From Microstegium vimineum (lineage: Eukaryota; Streptophyta; Magnoliopsida; Poales; Poaceae), in assembly GCA_022036555.1 (NCBI GenBank), contig CM039129.1, positions 21,865,973 to 21,929,972 on the forward strand: a DNA stretch of 64,000 nt, read 5' to 3'. Made by a program: the position numbers and the translations under genes. A model generated the notes under the pieces. That model worked only from the letters and a program-made list of their open reading frames with translations. It was not told where the DNA came from and did no database searches. Positions 35,285 through 47,361 of this stretch are shown here, piece by piece (position 1 is the stretch's first letter; each line of letters begins with the position of its first letter).

Positions 35285-37222
35285 CTAATCTCGAAGATAT
35301 CTAATACCTATAGCTTTTACGTGCGCCTCATGCTTAGGCTGTGGAAGAACCTTTGTCAAAGGATCTGCAACATTCAAATCCGTATGTATTTTGCACATCT
35401 TGATCTCATCTCGACCGACGAACTCTCGAATGAGATGAAACTTCTATAGTACATGTTTGTTCTTTTGGTGATTCCTAGGCTCCTTAGCCTGTGCTATCGC
35501 CCCATTGTTATCACAATACAGATTCAATGGGCGAGACGCATTTGGAACCACGCCAAGCTCGATGAGAAACCTCCTCATCCAAACACCTTCCTTTGCAGCG
35601 GCAGAAGTTGCAATGTACTCGGCTTCTGTTGTAGAATCGGTTATCGTCTCCTGCTTGGAACTCTTCCAGCTTACAGCACCACCATTTATTGTGAACAAAA
35701 AACCTGATTGAGATTGTGAATCATCCACATCAGTTTGGAAGCTGGCATCGGTGTAACCATTTACAACGAGCTCCTCCTCACCTCCATAGATTAGGAACAC
35801 ATCTTTAGTCCTTCTCAAGTACTTAAGGATGTTTTTAACAAGCGTCCAGTGACTCTCACCTGGATTAGCTTGGTACCTGCTCGCAACCCTTAGAGCATAT
35901 GAGACATTTGGGCGAGTACATATCATGGTGTACATAATGGAACCAACGGCCGAAGCATATGGAACCTTACTCATGCGCTTCTGCTCATCAGCTGTCGTAG
36001 GACACTGCTTCTCGCTAAAGCGCATACCATGTGACATAGGCAAGAACCCTCTCTTGGATTGTTCCATGTTGAACCGTTTCAACACCTTGTCAATGTATGT
36101 ATCTTGGCTTAATCCTATAAGCCTATTTGATCTATCTCTATAGATCTTAATGCCCAAAATGTATGTTGCTTCTCCTAAATCCTTCATAGAAAAACTATTA
36201 TTCAGTGAAGTCTTTATGGATTGCAACATAGGAATGTCATTCCCAATCAATAGTATGTCATCCACATACAAGATTAGAAATACAACAGCGCTCCCACTTT
36301 CCCTCTTGTAAACACAAGGTTCTTCTTCATTCTGTCGAAAGCCAAACCCTTTGATCACTTCATCAAAACGAATATTCCAACTCCGAGATGCTTGCTTTAA
36401 TTCATAAATGGATTTCTTTAGCTTGCATATTTTTCCAGCATTTTTAGGATCAACAAAGCCTTCGGGCTGTATCATATACACGTCCTCTTCCAAATTTCCA
36501 TTTAGAAAGGCTGTTTTAACATCCATCTGCCAAATCTCATAATCGAAATAAGCAGCAATTGCTAGAATGATCCGGATAGATTTAAGCATCGCTACCGGCG
36601 AGAATGTCTCGTCGTAGTCAACTCCTTGAACTTGCCGAAAACCCTTTGCAACAAGTCGAGCTTTATAGATGTGAATGTTTCCATCCATATCCTTTTTCTT
36701 TTTATAGACCCATTTGCACTCTATGGGTTTAACCCCATCAGGCGGGTCAACCAAGTTCCAAACTTGATTGTCTCCCATGGAATCTATATCGGATCTCATG
36801 GCACTTTGCCATTCCTCAGAATTTGGGTCCATCATTGTTTCCGCGTATGTCGCAGGTTCGTCATTGTCTAACAACAACACTTCCCCACGTGCCTTACGGA
36901 TTCTTGCTGACCTTCGTGGTAGTGGTGGTGTTTGTCTTGCGACAGGTATCTCAACTTGTTCTGCTACATTAGCATCACTCATAGAGTTATCCCCTATTGG
37001 CTCATCTTGAACTTCTTCAAGATACACCTTTTGTCCACTCTTCTCTTTATTGAGAAACTCTTTCTCTAAGAAGACACCGTTCCAAGCAACAAACACTTTG
37101 CCCTCTGATCTGTTGTAGAAGTAATACCCTAAAGTTTCCTTTAGATATCCCACGAAAAAGCATTTGTCCGACTTGGGTGTTAGTTTATCTGACATAAGTC
37201 GTTTGACATAAACTTCACAACC
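35285..37222 (-). pseudogene. Copia element C: reverse transcriptase and RNase H
   Basis: The frame is open from the TAG at 37,223-37,225 down to another TAG at 35,444-35,446, then continues in frame to the natural end at 35,285-35,287. RT motifs include MDVKTAFLNG and the catalytic YVDD (about 36,250-36,270). RNase H follows (YTDASF, STTEAEYIA, LYCDNNGA, NHQKNKHVL). Only the nonsense codon near the end and the one at its start break an otherwise sound 600-codon stretch. It is in the same frame as the integrase section upstream. Confidence 0.88.
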
Positions 37223-37833
37223 CTAAATCTTTAGAAAAGACAAACTAGGACTCTTACCAGTCCACATCTCATGTGGTGTCTTAACTACGGACTTAGACGG
37301 TACCCTATTCAATGTGAAAGTGGCTGTTTCTAGAGCATATCCCCAAAACGAGAGTGGTAGGTCTGACTGGCTCATCATAGACCGAACCATGTCCAACAAA
37401 GTTCGATTACGTCGCTTGGATACGCCATTTCTCTGAGGCGTTCCAGGTGGCGTAAGCTGTGGAACAATTCCACAACTCTTTAGATTATTGCTAAACTCAT
37501 GGCTCAAATATTCGCCTCCACGATCAGATCGCAAGGCTTTAATTTTCTTGCCACGTTGATTCTCTACTTCATTCTGAAATTCTTTGAACTTTTCAAATGT
37601 TTCAGACTTATGTTTCATTAAGTAGATATATCCATATCTACTAAAATCATCAGTGAAGGTTATGAAGTATTGAAATCCGCCTCTAGCTGTCGTACTCATT
37701 GGTCCACATACATCAGTATATACAAGTTCCAATAAGTCTGCCGCCCTCTCAGGAAAACCTGTGAAAGGTGACTTGGCCATCTTACCCAATAGGCAAGCCT
37801 CACATGTCTCGTATGATTCAAAATCAAACGAAG
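37223..37833 (-). pseudogene. Copia element C: integrase, catalytic Glu replaced
   Basis: Core domain with Asp in YTDVCGP and Asp in RSDRGGEY. The expected Glu of the DDE triad reads Lys (NGVSKRRNR, codon at 37,415-37,417). The section ends at a TAG (37,223-37,225), where relatives have Trp (LKI-stop-GCEVY), a TGG to TAG change. A one-base frameshift near 37,835-37,850 separates it from the gag-protease frame. Three independent reasons make this integrase inactive. Confidence 0.85.
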
Positions 37834-39228
37834 TTAGAAGCCCATCTGAAGGAGCCTCTTCATGTGATTCTCACTTATATGACCTAAACGACAATGCCAC
37901 ATATAAGTAGGACTTAACTCATTAAGCCGAGGCCTTTTAGCATTAATATTACAGATAGGTTCATCATCAAGATTTAAAATAAACAACCCATTCACAATGG
38001 ATGCAAAAGCCACAAACATGTCATTCTTTGAGATCACACAACTATTGTCTTTACTCGCAAATGAATAACCATCCTTCATCAAACATGAAGGTGACACAAT
38101 GTTTCGACTTAAACTAGGAACAAAATAACAATTATTCAATTCCATGATAAATCCTGACGGGAGGTGAAGTTGCATCGTCCCAACGCTATACGCAGCAACT
38201 CTTGCATTGTTGCCTACGCGGAAATCAACTTCTCCTCTTTTCACGCTTCTACTTCTTATCATTCCCTGCATCGTATTGCAAATATGAGCAACCGATCCGG
38301 TATCAAATACCCAAGAATTAATATAAGAATCAGCGAGAAAAATGTTTGTAACATAAACAACAAGTGTACAAGCAGCGGGAGTACCTTTACCACCGCCATC
38401 CTTCAAGGATTCCAAGTACAACTTACAGTTCCTTTTCCAGTGACCTTTCCCATTACAATGAAAGCATTTAGCTTCAGCAACTTGTCCAACAGCCTTGGGG
38501 ACAGGAGGAGGGTTTGGCTTAGAGATCTGATATTTAGCCATCGCCTTCTTCTTCTTCCAAGCCCTCTTCTTAAAGTTAGGCTTGTTTTGGACTGCCATCA
38601 CATGGCTACTGCCAGCACCTTTCTTGATATCAGCTTCTACTGTTTTAAGCATGCCGCACAATTCATTCAAGCCCTTCTCCGCCCCATGCATATGGTAGTT
38701 CAAAATGAAGTTCCCATAGCTAGGCGGAAGAGACGCAAGTACGAAATCAGTGGCCAACTCTGGGCCCATTGGGAAGCCTAGCTTCTCCAATCTCTGAGTG
38801 TGACCAACCATCTTGATCACATGTGGGCCAACTGCTGCGCCTTCTGCAAGCTTGGTTTTGACAAAAGCCTTGGAAACATTGAACCTTTCAGTCCTGGCTT
38901 GAGTCTGAAACATATCATTAAGCACCACGATCATATTGTACGCTACATGATTATTATCAAATTGCATCTGGAGATCTGGCTCCATGCAAGCGAGCAAACG
39001 GCAACCCACTTCAAGATCAGCATCACATGCTTTCTTGTAAGCGGTTTTCTCTGCAGCAGGTGCATTATCAGCAGGCTCATCTGGTAATGGGGTGTCTAGA
39101 ACATCTTCCTTTTTCTCAGCCCTGAGAACAATTCTCAGGTTGCGGATCCAATCTGCATAGTTTGTTCCATTCAACTTATCTTTCTCAAGAATTGAACGCA
39201 AAGTAAATGGTTGATTACTGGGAGACAT
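37834..39228 (-). CDS. Copia element C: Gag, protease and GAG-pre-integrase
   Basis: An open frame of 464 codons begins at ATG 39,226-39,228. The copia Gag domain covers about residues 10-220, followed by a lysine-rich stretch and a perfect CCHC zinc knuckle (CFHCNGKGHWKRNC, about residues 254-267). An aspartic protease site follows (VFDTGS, about residue 308), then the start of the GAG-pre-integrase zinc segment (WHCRLGH). The frame ends early through a frameshift. In an intact element this would continue as one gag-pol polyprotein. Confidence 0.85.
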   Translation of the reverse strand: MSPSNQPFTLRSILEKDKLNGTNYADWIRNLRIVLRAEKKEDVLDTPLPDEPADNAPAAEKTAYKKACDADLEVGCRLLACMEPDLQMQFDNNHVAYNMIVVLNDMFQTQARTERFNVSKAFVKTKLAEGAAVGPHVIKMVGHTQRLEKLGFPMGPELATDFVLASLPPSYGNFILNYHMHGAEKGLNELCGMLKTVEADIKKGAGSSHVMAVQNKPNFKKRAWKKKKAMAKYQISKPNPPPVPKAVGQVAEAKCFHCNGKGHWKRNCKLYLESLKDGGGKGTPAACTLVVYVTNIFLADSYINSWVFDTGSVAHICNTMQGMIRSRSVKRGEVDFRVGNNARVAAYSVGTMQLHLPSGFIMELNNCYFVPSLSRNIVSPSCLMKDGYSFASKDNSCVISKNDMFVAFASIVNGLFILNLDDEPICNINAKRPRLNELSPTYMWHCRLGHISENHMKRLLQMGF

Positions 39229-40586
39229 CTACAACAAAAGTAATGCAAAATACTAAGACAATGTATCCAAGACAGAGTAAATCATATTAAACTTTCAATA
39301 GAATCTACTCCCACTAAAATCAATATCCCTCTATTGAAACTTAGTGATTCAGGACCCGCAACTAACAAGTCTACTAGTGAGCTTTAGCATCACCGCTAGG
39401 AGACATGGTAGATCGGTAAGCAACTCCTTACTAATCATATCACATATGACTCTTGTTATTGGGTGGCATCTCTATGCTTGTGTTACCAACAACTAATGCT
39501 CCAAGGTCCCTAACCGTTAGGATAACCTTGTTCAAGTAACCAAACCTTATGCTTGTAAGTGTCCGACACAAACCTGTCTAGTCAAGGAAAACCAGTGGCA
39601 CCCTAATTTCATAGACCCGCCACCGATCGTACGAGACACATGACAGTGCAAGGTTTGGGGAAGCATTATGACTTAAACATTGTTGAGGGATCGTTCTACT
39701 TCACTACCGCATATGTAGACAAAAACATTATTGCACGTGAAAGTAGAACATAGTGAGAATGGCATAAACACAGATATGACTTGGTATAGCCCATTGTTAC
39801 TTTGGGGATCTCCATCTCCATCAATCTATTCATCATGGTGATCACCATCTCCATGATTCAAGTATGCTATCCTTCTGTGATGAGTCCACCAAGACTATCT
39901 ATCACTACCGCAGGACAATGAGATAAAATTACATGGTCGCGGATAGGAACATCATAGATTGGCACGCAGGCCATTACATTTGAATGGACAATATCTATGG
40001 CTCCAGCCATATAGTCTTAATCATGACGTGCAAGCCATGAATTAATTACATACAGGCATCACATACACATAAGGGCTATACCAATCACGAATACCTGCAA
40101 AACAGAGTTAACCGATTCCGACGTCTAAACTTAAAACGTCGAAAACTCAATTTTGCAAGCTGTTTTTCGCAAATCTAATTTTTGCCAAAACCGCCCAGGC
40201 TGTCATTGACGAATGCGAAATTTTCTGGCGCACGATTTTCATCTAAGGTTTTCTCGTTCCGAGGTCGTATGCAAAAGTTATGACCGTTTTACCGAACAAC
40301 ACTTTTCTGCAAAATTCCCCTCCGACGGCGGATCCAATCCATCGCCGCCGCGCATCATATGCACCTAGAACTTGACCTAGGTTCGATTCGACCAATCTTA
40401 TTGATCTCCAACTCACCATAATTGGGTTTACATGTATCACTTAACTCGGATGGCGGAATTCCGACCGGTACGAGTAGATCGTTACAATACCAACGTGGCA
40501 AAATCACGAACCATGATCAGAGATTGATCTTAAACCACGCATATCACCATATGCTTGTACCCGAATCTATAACGAGGCATCTAACG
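39229..40586 (-). other. 5' leader of copia element C
   Basis: About 1.36 kb between PBS and gag ATG without coding sequence that I could recognise. A long leader of this kind is plausible for the family. Confidence 0.6.
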
Positions 40587-40598
40587 TCTCTGATACCC
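40587..40598 (-). other. Primer-binding site (tRNA-Met type) of copia element C
   Basis: The minus strand reads GGTATCAGAGAC right after the LTR end CCCTACA, one or two bases off the standard site. Confidence 0.75.
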
Positions 40599-40599
40599 C

Positions 40600-41845
40600 T
40601 GTAGGGTTATGAGGTTGCTACGCTAGCCAGAAAACAAAAATTTTCTACCCCATAAACCAGGAACTAGTGCTAGTTATAGATCACGGGGTTACCACTAGAC
40701 GCGCAGGTGCAGCGGAAGCGACTTGATGTAGTCGTGCGCGTCGCAGCAGTGCCATGTAGTTGCGAGGTCGTCCGTCTCAACGTCTCTTACTCGTGGTTCA
40801 TCCTTGTGCTCCAGATGCAGCACCTCCGAGGAATCCCACACGTGAAGGGAAGAAGCGTCACACCTCTGGACTGCTAGGTCCGCGAGGAGTACTAGGCGTG
40901 AGCGTGGGGAGCGCGACGGCGGCTGCCAAAGGATGTAAGTCTAACTCGCCCCGCGCCTCCCCTTGCTTATATAGGCATCCTAATGAGCTCCCACGTTGGA
41001 GGCCCATTAGCAACCCTAAACCTAGTCTAATTCGGGTCCAACCCGAATTAGGCTTCCAGCCCCTCAAGCATGCGACCCTATGGGTTCACGCACACATAGA
41101 CATGGCCCAAGTACTCTTACTCGACCAATAGTTGATAGCGGCCTCTAGCAAGGCATGTCAACTCCTGTGCATACGCTACGATCATATCAGACGAACCACC
41201 ACAATACAATATACATGTTATTCCTTTGCCTTATGATATTTGGTCCAATTCATGGGTTAACACTTAACCCAAGCACGGCCATGCATTTCATGATCTAATC
41301 ATTTGAGTGATCCAGTGATATCTCTCTCTCTCTCTCTCATGGAGAGTGGCAAATTCCATCTTGATTGACTATGTCTCACAGCATGTTTCCTGACAAACCC
41401 GAAAGTCACCTTTATAACTACCCAGTCACGGAGTAGCGTTTGGTAGTCCCAAGGTAGGTCATTTCACATCTTGAGTACATACGACAATCTCAGGTATAAG
41501 GACATAACGTACATGATGTGTATAGAGACAATCTCATGTCGGGTATGTCCAGCACCATGTCCTACATGTGCCCACATTATTAGTTTGACATCTCCATGTC
41601 CATGACTTGTGAAACATAGTCATCAACTAATAATGTGCTGATCCAATATTCATGTACATTCTAGTACGAACTTCGATCAGGGACAACTTTAGAATAACCA
41701 TACATGTAAAAGAGTTTCACAAAAAATTCACATAATTGCTTATCGATAAAAGTTGTCTTTAATGGATATTCATTGAACTCATAATATGTCATGGATACAA
41801 GGAAATACAATCATCTCTATGATTACCTCTAGGGCATATTCCCAA
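40600..41845 (-). repeat. 5' LTR of copia element C
   Basis: Pairs with 34,026-35,264. Mismatches cluster near the PBS-proximal end. A TC microsatellite at 41,321-41,338 is about 8 bp longer than in the other copy. It abuts gag sequence of element B on its right. Confidence 0.88.
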
Positions 41846-43602
41846 GAGCAATATGTGTATGAGAGTGCAAGTGATAGAGAGGATGATGACAACCTCGCCC
41901 TCATTGTGAAGAAGACAACAAAGATGTTGAAGAGACTAAACAAGAATAGAGTCAAATTTGACTCAAAGAAGAAGTTCTTCACAAGCTCTTCAAGGAAGCC
42001 TGTCTCCAAGATGGATTGCTACAATTGTGGCAAGCTTGGACAATTGGCTCATGCTTGCCCCGAAGAGAAGAAAGACAAGTACAAGAACAAGAAATTCAAC
42101 AACAAGTTCAAGTACAACAAGGGCAACAAAGATGAGTCAAGTGATGAGAAGAAGAAGGATGACAAGCCATTCAAGAAGAAGAAAAACTTCAACTTCCATA
42201 AGAATAAGAAGGATGGCAAAGCCTACATTGTTGGTGATTGGCTCACCGACATTGAAGACGCAAGTGATTCATCCGGTGATGAGAGTGAAGATGAGAAGGT
42301 GGCCGCTTTGGTGATTGGGTCCTCTACTCCACCACCACCTCCTCCATCATCTCCGGGCTCATCCTCTACACACCTATGTCTCATGGCTAAAGGTGACAAG
42401 AAGGTACAAAAAGAGGAAATAGTGGATGAGGCTAGCTCTAGTGATGATAGTCATGATGAGTTTGAGGCACCTTCCTATGATGAGCTAATTGTGATTTGCA
42501 ACAAATACACCAAGCTCATTAGGAAGTAGAAAACTAAAAGTGAAACACTAGAGAAAGCAAATGATAAATTGCATGCAAAACTTGATGACTTGTCTAGTGC
42601 TAATGATGACTTGAAGCTTGAGAACAAATCTCTCTCATCTAGCACTAGGGAGCTCAAAGCCTCACTCAAGCAAGCTAATGAGAAACATGATAAGCTTTAG
42701 AGGTCAACACAAGAGCTCCATACAAGATACAACTTGCTAAAAGATGACTACAACCAAGTTAGAAATGAACATGGCACACTTGTAGTAGCTAATGAATTGC
42801 TTACAAATGATATTGCTACACATGTTGCTATTAACCCGGTTGTTAAGTGTCATATAGCTACTTCTTGTGAGGACTTGCTTGATGAAGTTGCTAGTGAGCA
42901 AAATGCTAAGTGCAAGGGCAAGAAGGTAGTTGAGGCCGAAAAGTATGATGATTATGTGAAGATGAGGCAAGAGAACTCCAAGCTCAAGGAAGAGCTAATC
43001 AACCTCAAGGCAAACAAGCCCTTCACTATCAAGTCGGCCAAGCAAGATGACAATGATGCAATGACCTTGATCAACTCCCTCAAAGAGGAAAATTCAAAGC
43101 TCAAAGTTGAGAAGATCAAGCTTGCAAGTGGAATGGAGTAGTTCACCAAGGGCCACAACCTCCAAAGTGAGCTCTTGATGAACACTATCATGAAGACCGA
43201 CAACACCGGTATTGGGTTCAAGGAGAACCAACTCATGAAGGCCAAGGTCAAGATAGAAGCAATGAACTACTACAAGAACAAGGCCATGAGCAACAACTAT
43301 GACTTGCCAAAGCCCAAACCCAAGAAGTGCTTTGGATGTGGACAAGTTGGTCACTTTGAGTTTCAATGCAAGACTCCACCTCCCAAGACCTTGACCAAGC
43401 ACACAAGGCCTTTTGCTCATGATGCACACTTCATCATCAACAAGGACTCCAAGGGTAGACCCCTAGTTGTGTTTCTCGGTCCTAAGATGAAGAACAAGCC
43501 CAAAGTGCTATGGGTTGCTAAGGAGTTGGTGGACAAGGCTATGGAACCTCGCCAAGTGTGGGTTCCCAAACAACAAGCTTAATTCCAAGTTGCTTGTGTG
43601 TA
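41846..43602 (+). pseudogene. Element B: Gag C-terminal part with two zinc knuckles
   Basis: Reads from DREDDDNLALIVKK through a first zinc knuckle whose His is replaced by Gln (CYNCGKLGQLAHAC). Then come a lysine-rich and an acidic/serine-rich stretch, a long coiled-coil segment (about 42,480-43,140) and a second, intact CCHC knuckle (CFGCGQVGHFEFQC, about 43,330). In-frame stops at 42,527-42,529, 42,698-42,700, 43,139-43,141 and 43,580-43,582 interrupt it. At least three fall where a Gln codon would be expected. The Gag N-terminus is missing, lost at the junction with element C. Confidence 0.8.
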
Positions 43603-44337
43603 GGTGAACTACAAGACCGGGGGAAGTCATTGGGTGATTGATAGTGGATGCACTCAACATATGACCGGTGACTCCCGGATGTTCACCACACTAGAGGAAG
43701 ATTGTGAAGGGCAAGACAAGATTACATTTGGGGACAATTCAAAAGGCAAAGTGCAAGGCCTAGGCAAAGTGGCAATCTCCAATGATCAATCAATATCAAA
43801 TGTCTTGCTAGTACAATCATTGAGTTTCAACTTGCTTTCGGTTGGTCAACTTTGTGATCTTGGTTTCCATTGTCTCTTCACTCCAAATGAGGTAGTTATA
43901 ACCAAGATTGAAGATTCATCATTGAAATTCAAGGGGTTTCGGCACAACAATCTCTATCTAGTGGACTTCACCTCAAATGAAGCTAGCTTGCAAACATGTC
44001 TATTCTCCAAGAGCTCTTTGGGTTGGCTATGGCATAGAATATTAGCTCATGTGGGAATGTCAACCTTGAAGAAACTTGTCAAGAAGGAGATGGTTAGAGG
44101 TGTGAAGGATGTGGTGTTTGAGAAGGACAAATTGTGTAGTGCATGTCAAGCCGGCAAGCAAGTGGCAAACACTCATCCAACCAAAGCTTTCATGTCAACC
44201 TCAAGAGTCCTAGAGCTACTCCACATGGATTTATTTGGACCTACCACCTATGCTAGCCTTGGAGGCAATCTCTTTTGCTTGGTGGTAGTTGATGGCTACT
44301 CTAGGTACACTTGGGTGTTCTTTCTTCAAGACAAGGG
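43603..44337 (+). pseudogene. Element B: protease, GAG-pre-integrase, integrase start
   Basis: Aspartic protease site WVIDSGCTQHM near 43,633. The GAG-pre-integrase zinc segment (WHRILAH ... CSACQAGK) lies at about 44,030-44,160. The first integrase Asp is in LHMDLFGP (about 44,226). The frame is interrupted at 44,338 by an inserted LTR and resumes at 46,276 in phase once the insert and one copy of the target duplication are removed. Confidence 0.85.
44333..44337 (+). other. Target-site duplication AAGGG, left copy
   Basis: AAGGG flanks the inserted TG...CA element on both sides (right copy 46,276-46,280). Confidence 0.85.
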
Positions 44338-45110
44338 TGCGAACACATGGTGGATAAGTACCCATGTTTGTTCAGCTTTGATGATGAGTGATTGACCAAC
44401 ACATGAGTGTTTCAGTTTGAGTGGCTTATCCTAACCTCTGCGAAAGCAGAAACATGTGCTTGTCTATCAGCTTGTGGTGTGCAGGTGCTATGCCTAGTGA
44501 CAGTGGTCAATGATTCCCAAAAAAAGTGACAATGGTCAATGGCGTGGAGAAGGTAGAGTAGAGGCTTGCCGTGCCGATGGACTGAGAGCGGTGAAGGGCG
44601 GAAGCGGGACTCGGACTGAGGGACCATGGGCGCCGGCAGACTAGCTGTGGTGGCTAGTACTTAGCACCGGCGAGTGCGAGAAGACATGGAGGCAGACCGA
44701 GTCGACCGAGTAAAGACGGTGGACGAGTGGATCGAGCGGAGGCTCATGGGACTTGGAGTCCGACCGGACTGTGACAAGGTGGCTCGCGTCGAGTGGTTTG
44801 GTGGTTTGGGCCTCAAAACCATCCGCGTTGAATTCCGACTTTGGGCCGCAAAACTCGGGGTTCGGTAGCTGAGCCCAAAGTTACCAGTGGCAGAATCCTG
44901 GAGGTTGCGTCAAGGCGACGGCAACTCCCGGCAGGAAGGGGGGCCGCCCATTCAAAATGTGGGAGATATTTTCCGGAGCTTGGACTGCAATGCTTAGGAT
45001 AGGTAGTTCACTCAATGTATCTAGGGGGTCTTTGGGAAATAGCCAAACCCTGATAAGTAGGGGGTGAAGGGGTATCCCTCATCCCATCTCTTGAACCCTA
45101 ATCACTTGCC

Positions 45111-45142
<32 letters not shown>

Positions 45143-46275
45143 AGTTCTTGAGATCCCTAGGTTGTTTCCACCAACCTTTGTAAGAACTTGGATTTGTTGC
45201 GAGGAATCAGAGGTCGTAACCTTCGTAAGCCATGGTGGCTTCGATTTTGTGATTGTGTCCCCGGTTTGCTTGTGTTCTTCCCGTTTTGCTTTTGCTCTCT
45301 CTTTTTCCCGAGATGATTTCTATTTGTTGAGAGTAGCTTTGCAAAATCGACTTGAACCAAGTTGTTCGTAATCGTGAGGAGCTTCTTTGCACCGAAGGAA
45401 TTCTCCTCAAACCTCACGAGTGCGTAGATCGAGCGATTTCTTTGCTGCATTCTTTGTTTTGTCTTTTCTTCCCCAAATCCGAGTGTTCCCGTTTATCCTC
45501 TCCAAATTGAGCGATGATTTCTTCGGGATAGCTCCCTAACTGCACTAGGATGATGCCTACAAAGTTTGGTTGTAGTTGGTGATCATTTGGTTGAGTGTTG
45601 GGAAGATTTGGTGGAGAGAAATTCGTTTTCGCGAAGAACAGTTTTCTGAGAGTGAGCTCCGGACTAACCTCCGAACCACTTTGACTAAGCTCCGGACCAT
45701 AGGCCACGGGTCCGGTGGTCAAGTCCTGGGAGGCCATCTGACTGTTCAGAGTGTCGGACCAGAGCCATTGGTCCGACGGTGAGCGTCGGACGAGTTGTCC
45801 GAAGCCTGGGTGCTTGCTGTGGTTTTTGCTCTGTGGTGGGTGTGTGCACCGGACTACTTCCTATAGTCTGACAGTGAGCGTCGGACTGGTTGTTCAGAGC
45901 AAGGGCACTCCCTGCATGTTTTCTGGGTAGGCGTCAGACTTCTCAAAGGAGGCATCGCACTAGTCCGGTGGTGCCTTGCTGTGCACCGGACCAAAGGCAC
46001 CGGACCACTTCCATTGGTCCGATGGTCTTGACTAAGGTAGTCTGGAGCCTCCTGTGGTTTGCTGTTTTCTCTGTTTATGTTGCGGTTTGTTTATCCGGTT
46101 TCATGGCTAGCTCCGCTATGTTCCTAGGACATCTCCTAGAACATCCACCCACTTGTGGGTCGCGAGCCTAGTTCTTGCTTTGGGTCTTGCTTGGGACAAG
46201 GGTCAAGATCTTCCGAAAGGAATTTTTATTTGGCTCCCATTCACCGCCCCTCTGGTCGCCGTTTCCGGTCCTTCA
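44338..46275 (+). mobile_element. Solo LTR-like element inside element B integrase
   Basis: 1,938 bp starting TGCGAACACA and ending GGTCCTTCA with AAGGG on both sides. It contains a (CT)n run (45,115-45,142) and a cluster of GTCCGG/GTCGGAC motifs (45,650-46,030). The end (ATTCACCGCCCCTCTGG...TTCA) has the Sirevirus-like LTR style. No coding capacity. The motif cluster sits unusually close to the 3' end, so it could be a non-autonomous element rather than a plain solo LTR. Confidence 0.75.
45115..45142 (+). repeat. (CT)n microsatellite
   Basis: About 14 CT units, just downstream of a CTTGAACCCTAATC segment; probably in the transcribed part of the LTR. Confidence 0.9.
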
Positions 46276-47361
46276 AAGGGAGAAACTCAATCAATATTCA
46301 AGAAGTTTGCAACTAGAGCCCAAAACAAGTTTGATGTGAAGATCAAGAAGATAAGAAATGACAATGGGACCGAGTTTGTGAACACAAAGATTGAAGACTT
46401 TTGTGATGAAGTTGGAATCAAGCATGAGGTGTCCGCCACCTATACCCCACAACAAAATGGTGTAGTAGAGAGGAAGAACCGGACACTTATCACTCTTACA
46501 AGATCAATGCTTGATGAATACAAGTTTTGGGCCGAAGCAATCAACACCGCATGCTATGCGGCCAACCGGCTTTTTGTCCAAAGGCTTCTCAAGAAGACCC
46601 CCTATGAGCTTGTGAATGGGAAGAAACCGGATATATCTTTCTTCCGAGTGTTTGGATGCAAAGTGTACATCTACAAGAAGCATCAACACTTGGGCAAGTT
46701 GCAAAGGAGATGTGACACTAGTTTCTTACTCGGCTATTCTCTTAAATCCAAGGCATATCGAGTATTTAACAAAGCCTCCGCCCTAGTTGAAGAAACATAT
46801 GACTTGGAGTTTGATGAAACTAATGGCTCTCAAAAAGAGCATGAGAATCTTGATGATGTAGGTGATGAACCCTTGAGGGAGGCTATGAAGAATATGCCCG
46901 TTGGTGCCATCAACCCACTAGAGGTGGAAGAAGTGGGAGATGATGCAAATCAAGTACCTTCTCCACCACGCACGCCTCAAGTTGATGAAGAACAAGTGAG
47001 GGAAGCACAAGAGGATACTTTCATCCCTCAAGATCAAGCCGAGGCTCAAGCTAGTGATGTTGGTGCACCACAACTTCCTCCTCAAGTGATTGATAGAAGA
47101 TCTACACCAATGCTTCAAGCTCACCCACAAGACCTTATCATAGGGAGTCCATCAGGGGGGGTAACAACTCGATCTAGACTTGCTTCTTATGTTGAGCATC
47201 ACTCTTTTGTTTCCTTTGTTGAGCCTTCTAGTGTGGAGGATGCACTTGCGGATCTAGATTGGGTGAATGCCATGCATGAAGAATTGAACAACTTCACCCA
47301 GAACGAAGTGTGGACAATAGTAGAAAAGCCCAAAGGAGCAAGAATCATTGGCACCAAGTGA
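46276..47361 (+). pseudogene. Element B: integrase (second half) and RT start
   Basis: Resumes the integrase: second Asp in RNDNGTEF (about 46,350) and Glu in GVVERKNR (about 46,464), so the DDE triad is complete across the insertion. Then comes the integrase C-terminus, an acidic linker and the RT approach (LADLDWVNAMHEEL). It ends at a TGA (47,359-47,361) where relatives have Trp. Confidence 0.85.

Noticed and set aside
38164..38781. Plus-strand frame of 205 codons
   Set aside because: It is a shadow of the well-supported Gag-protease frame on the minus strand.
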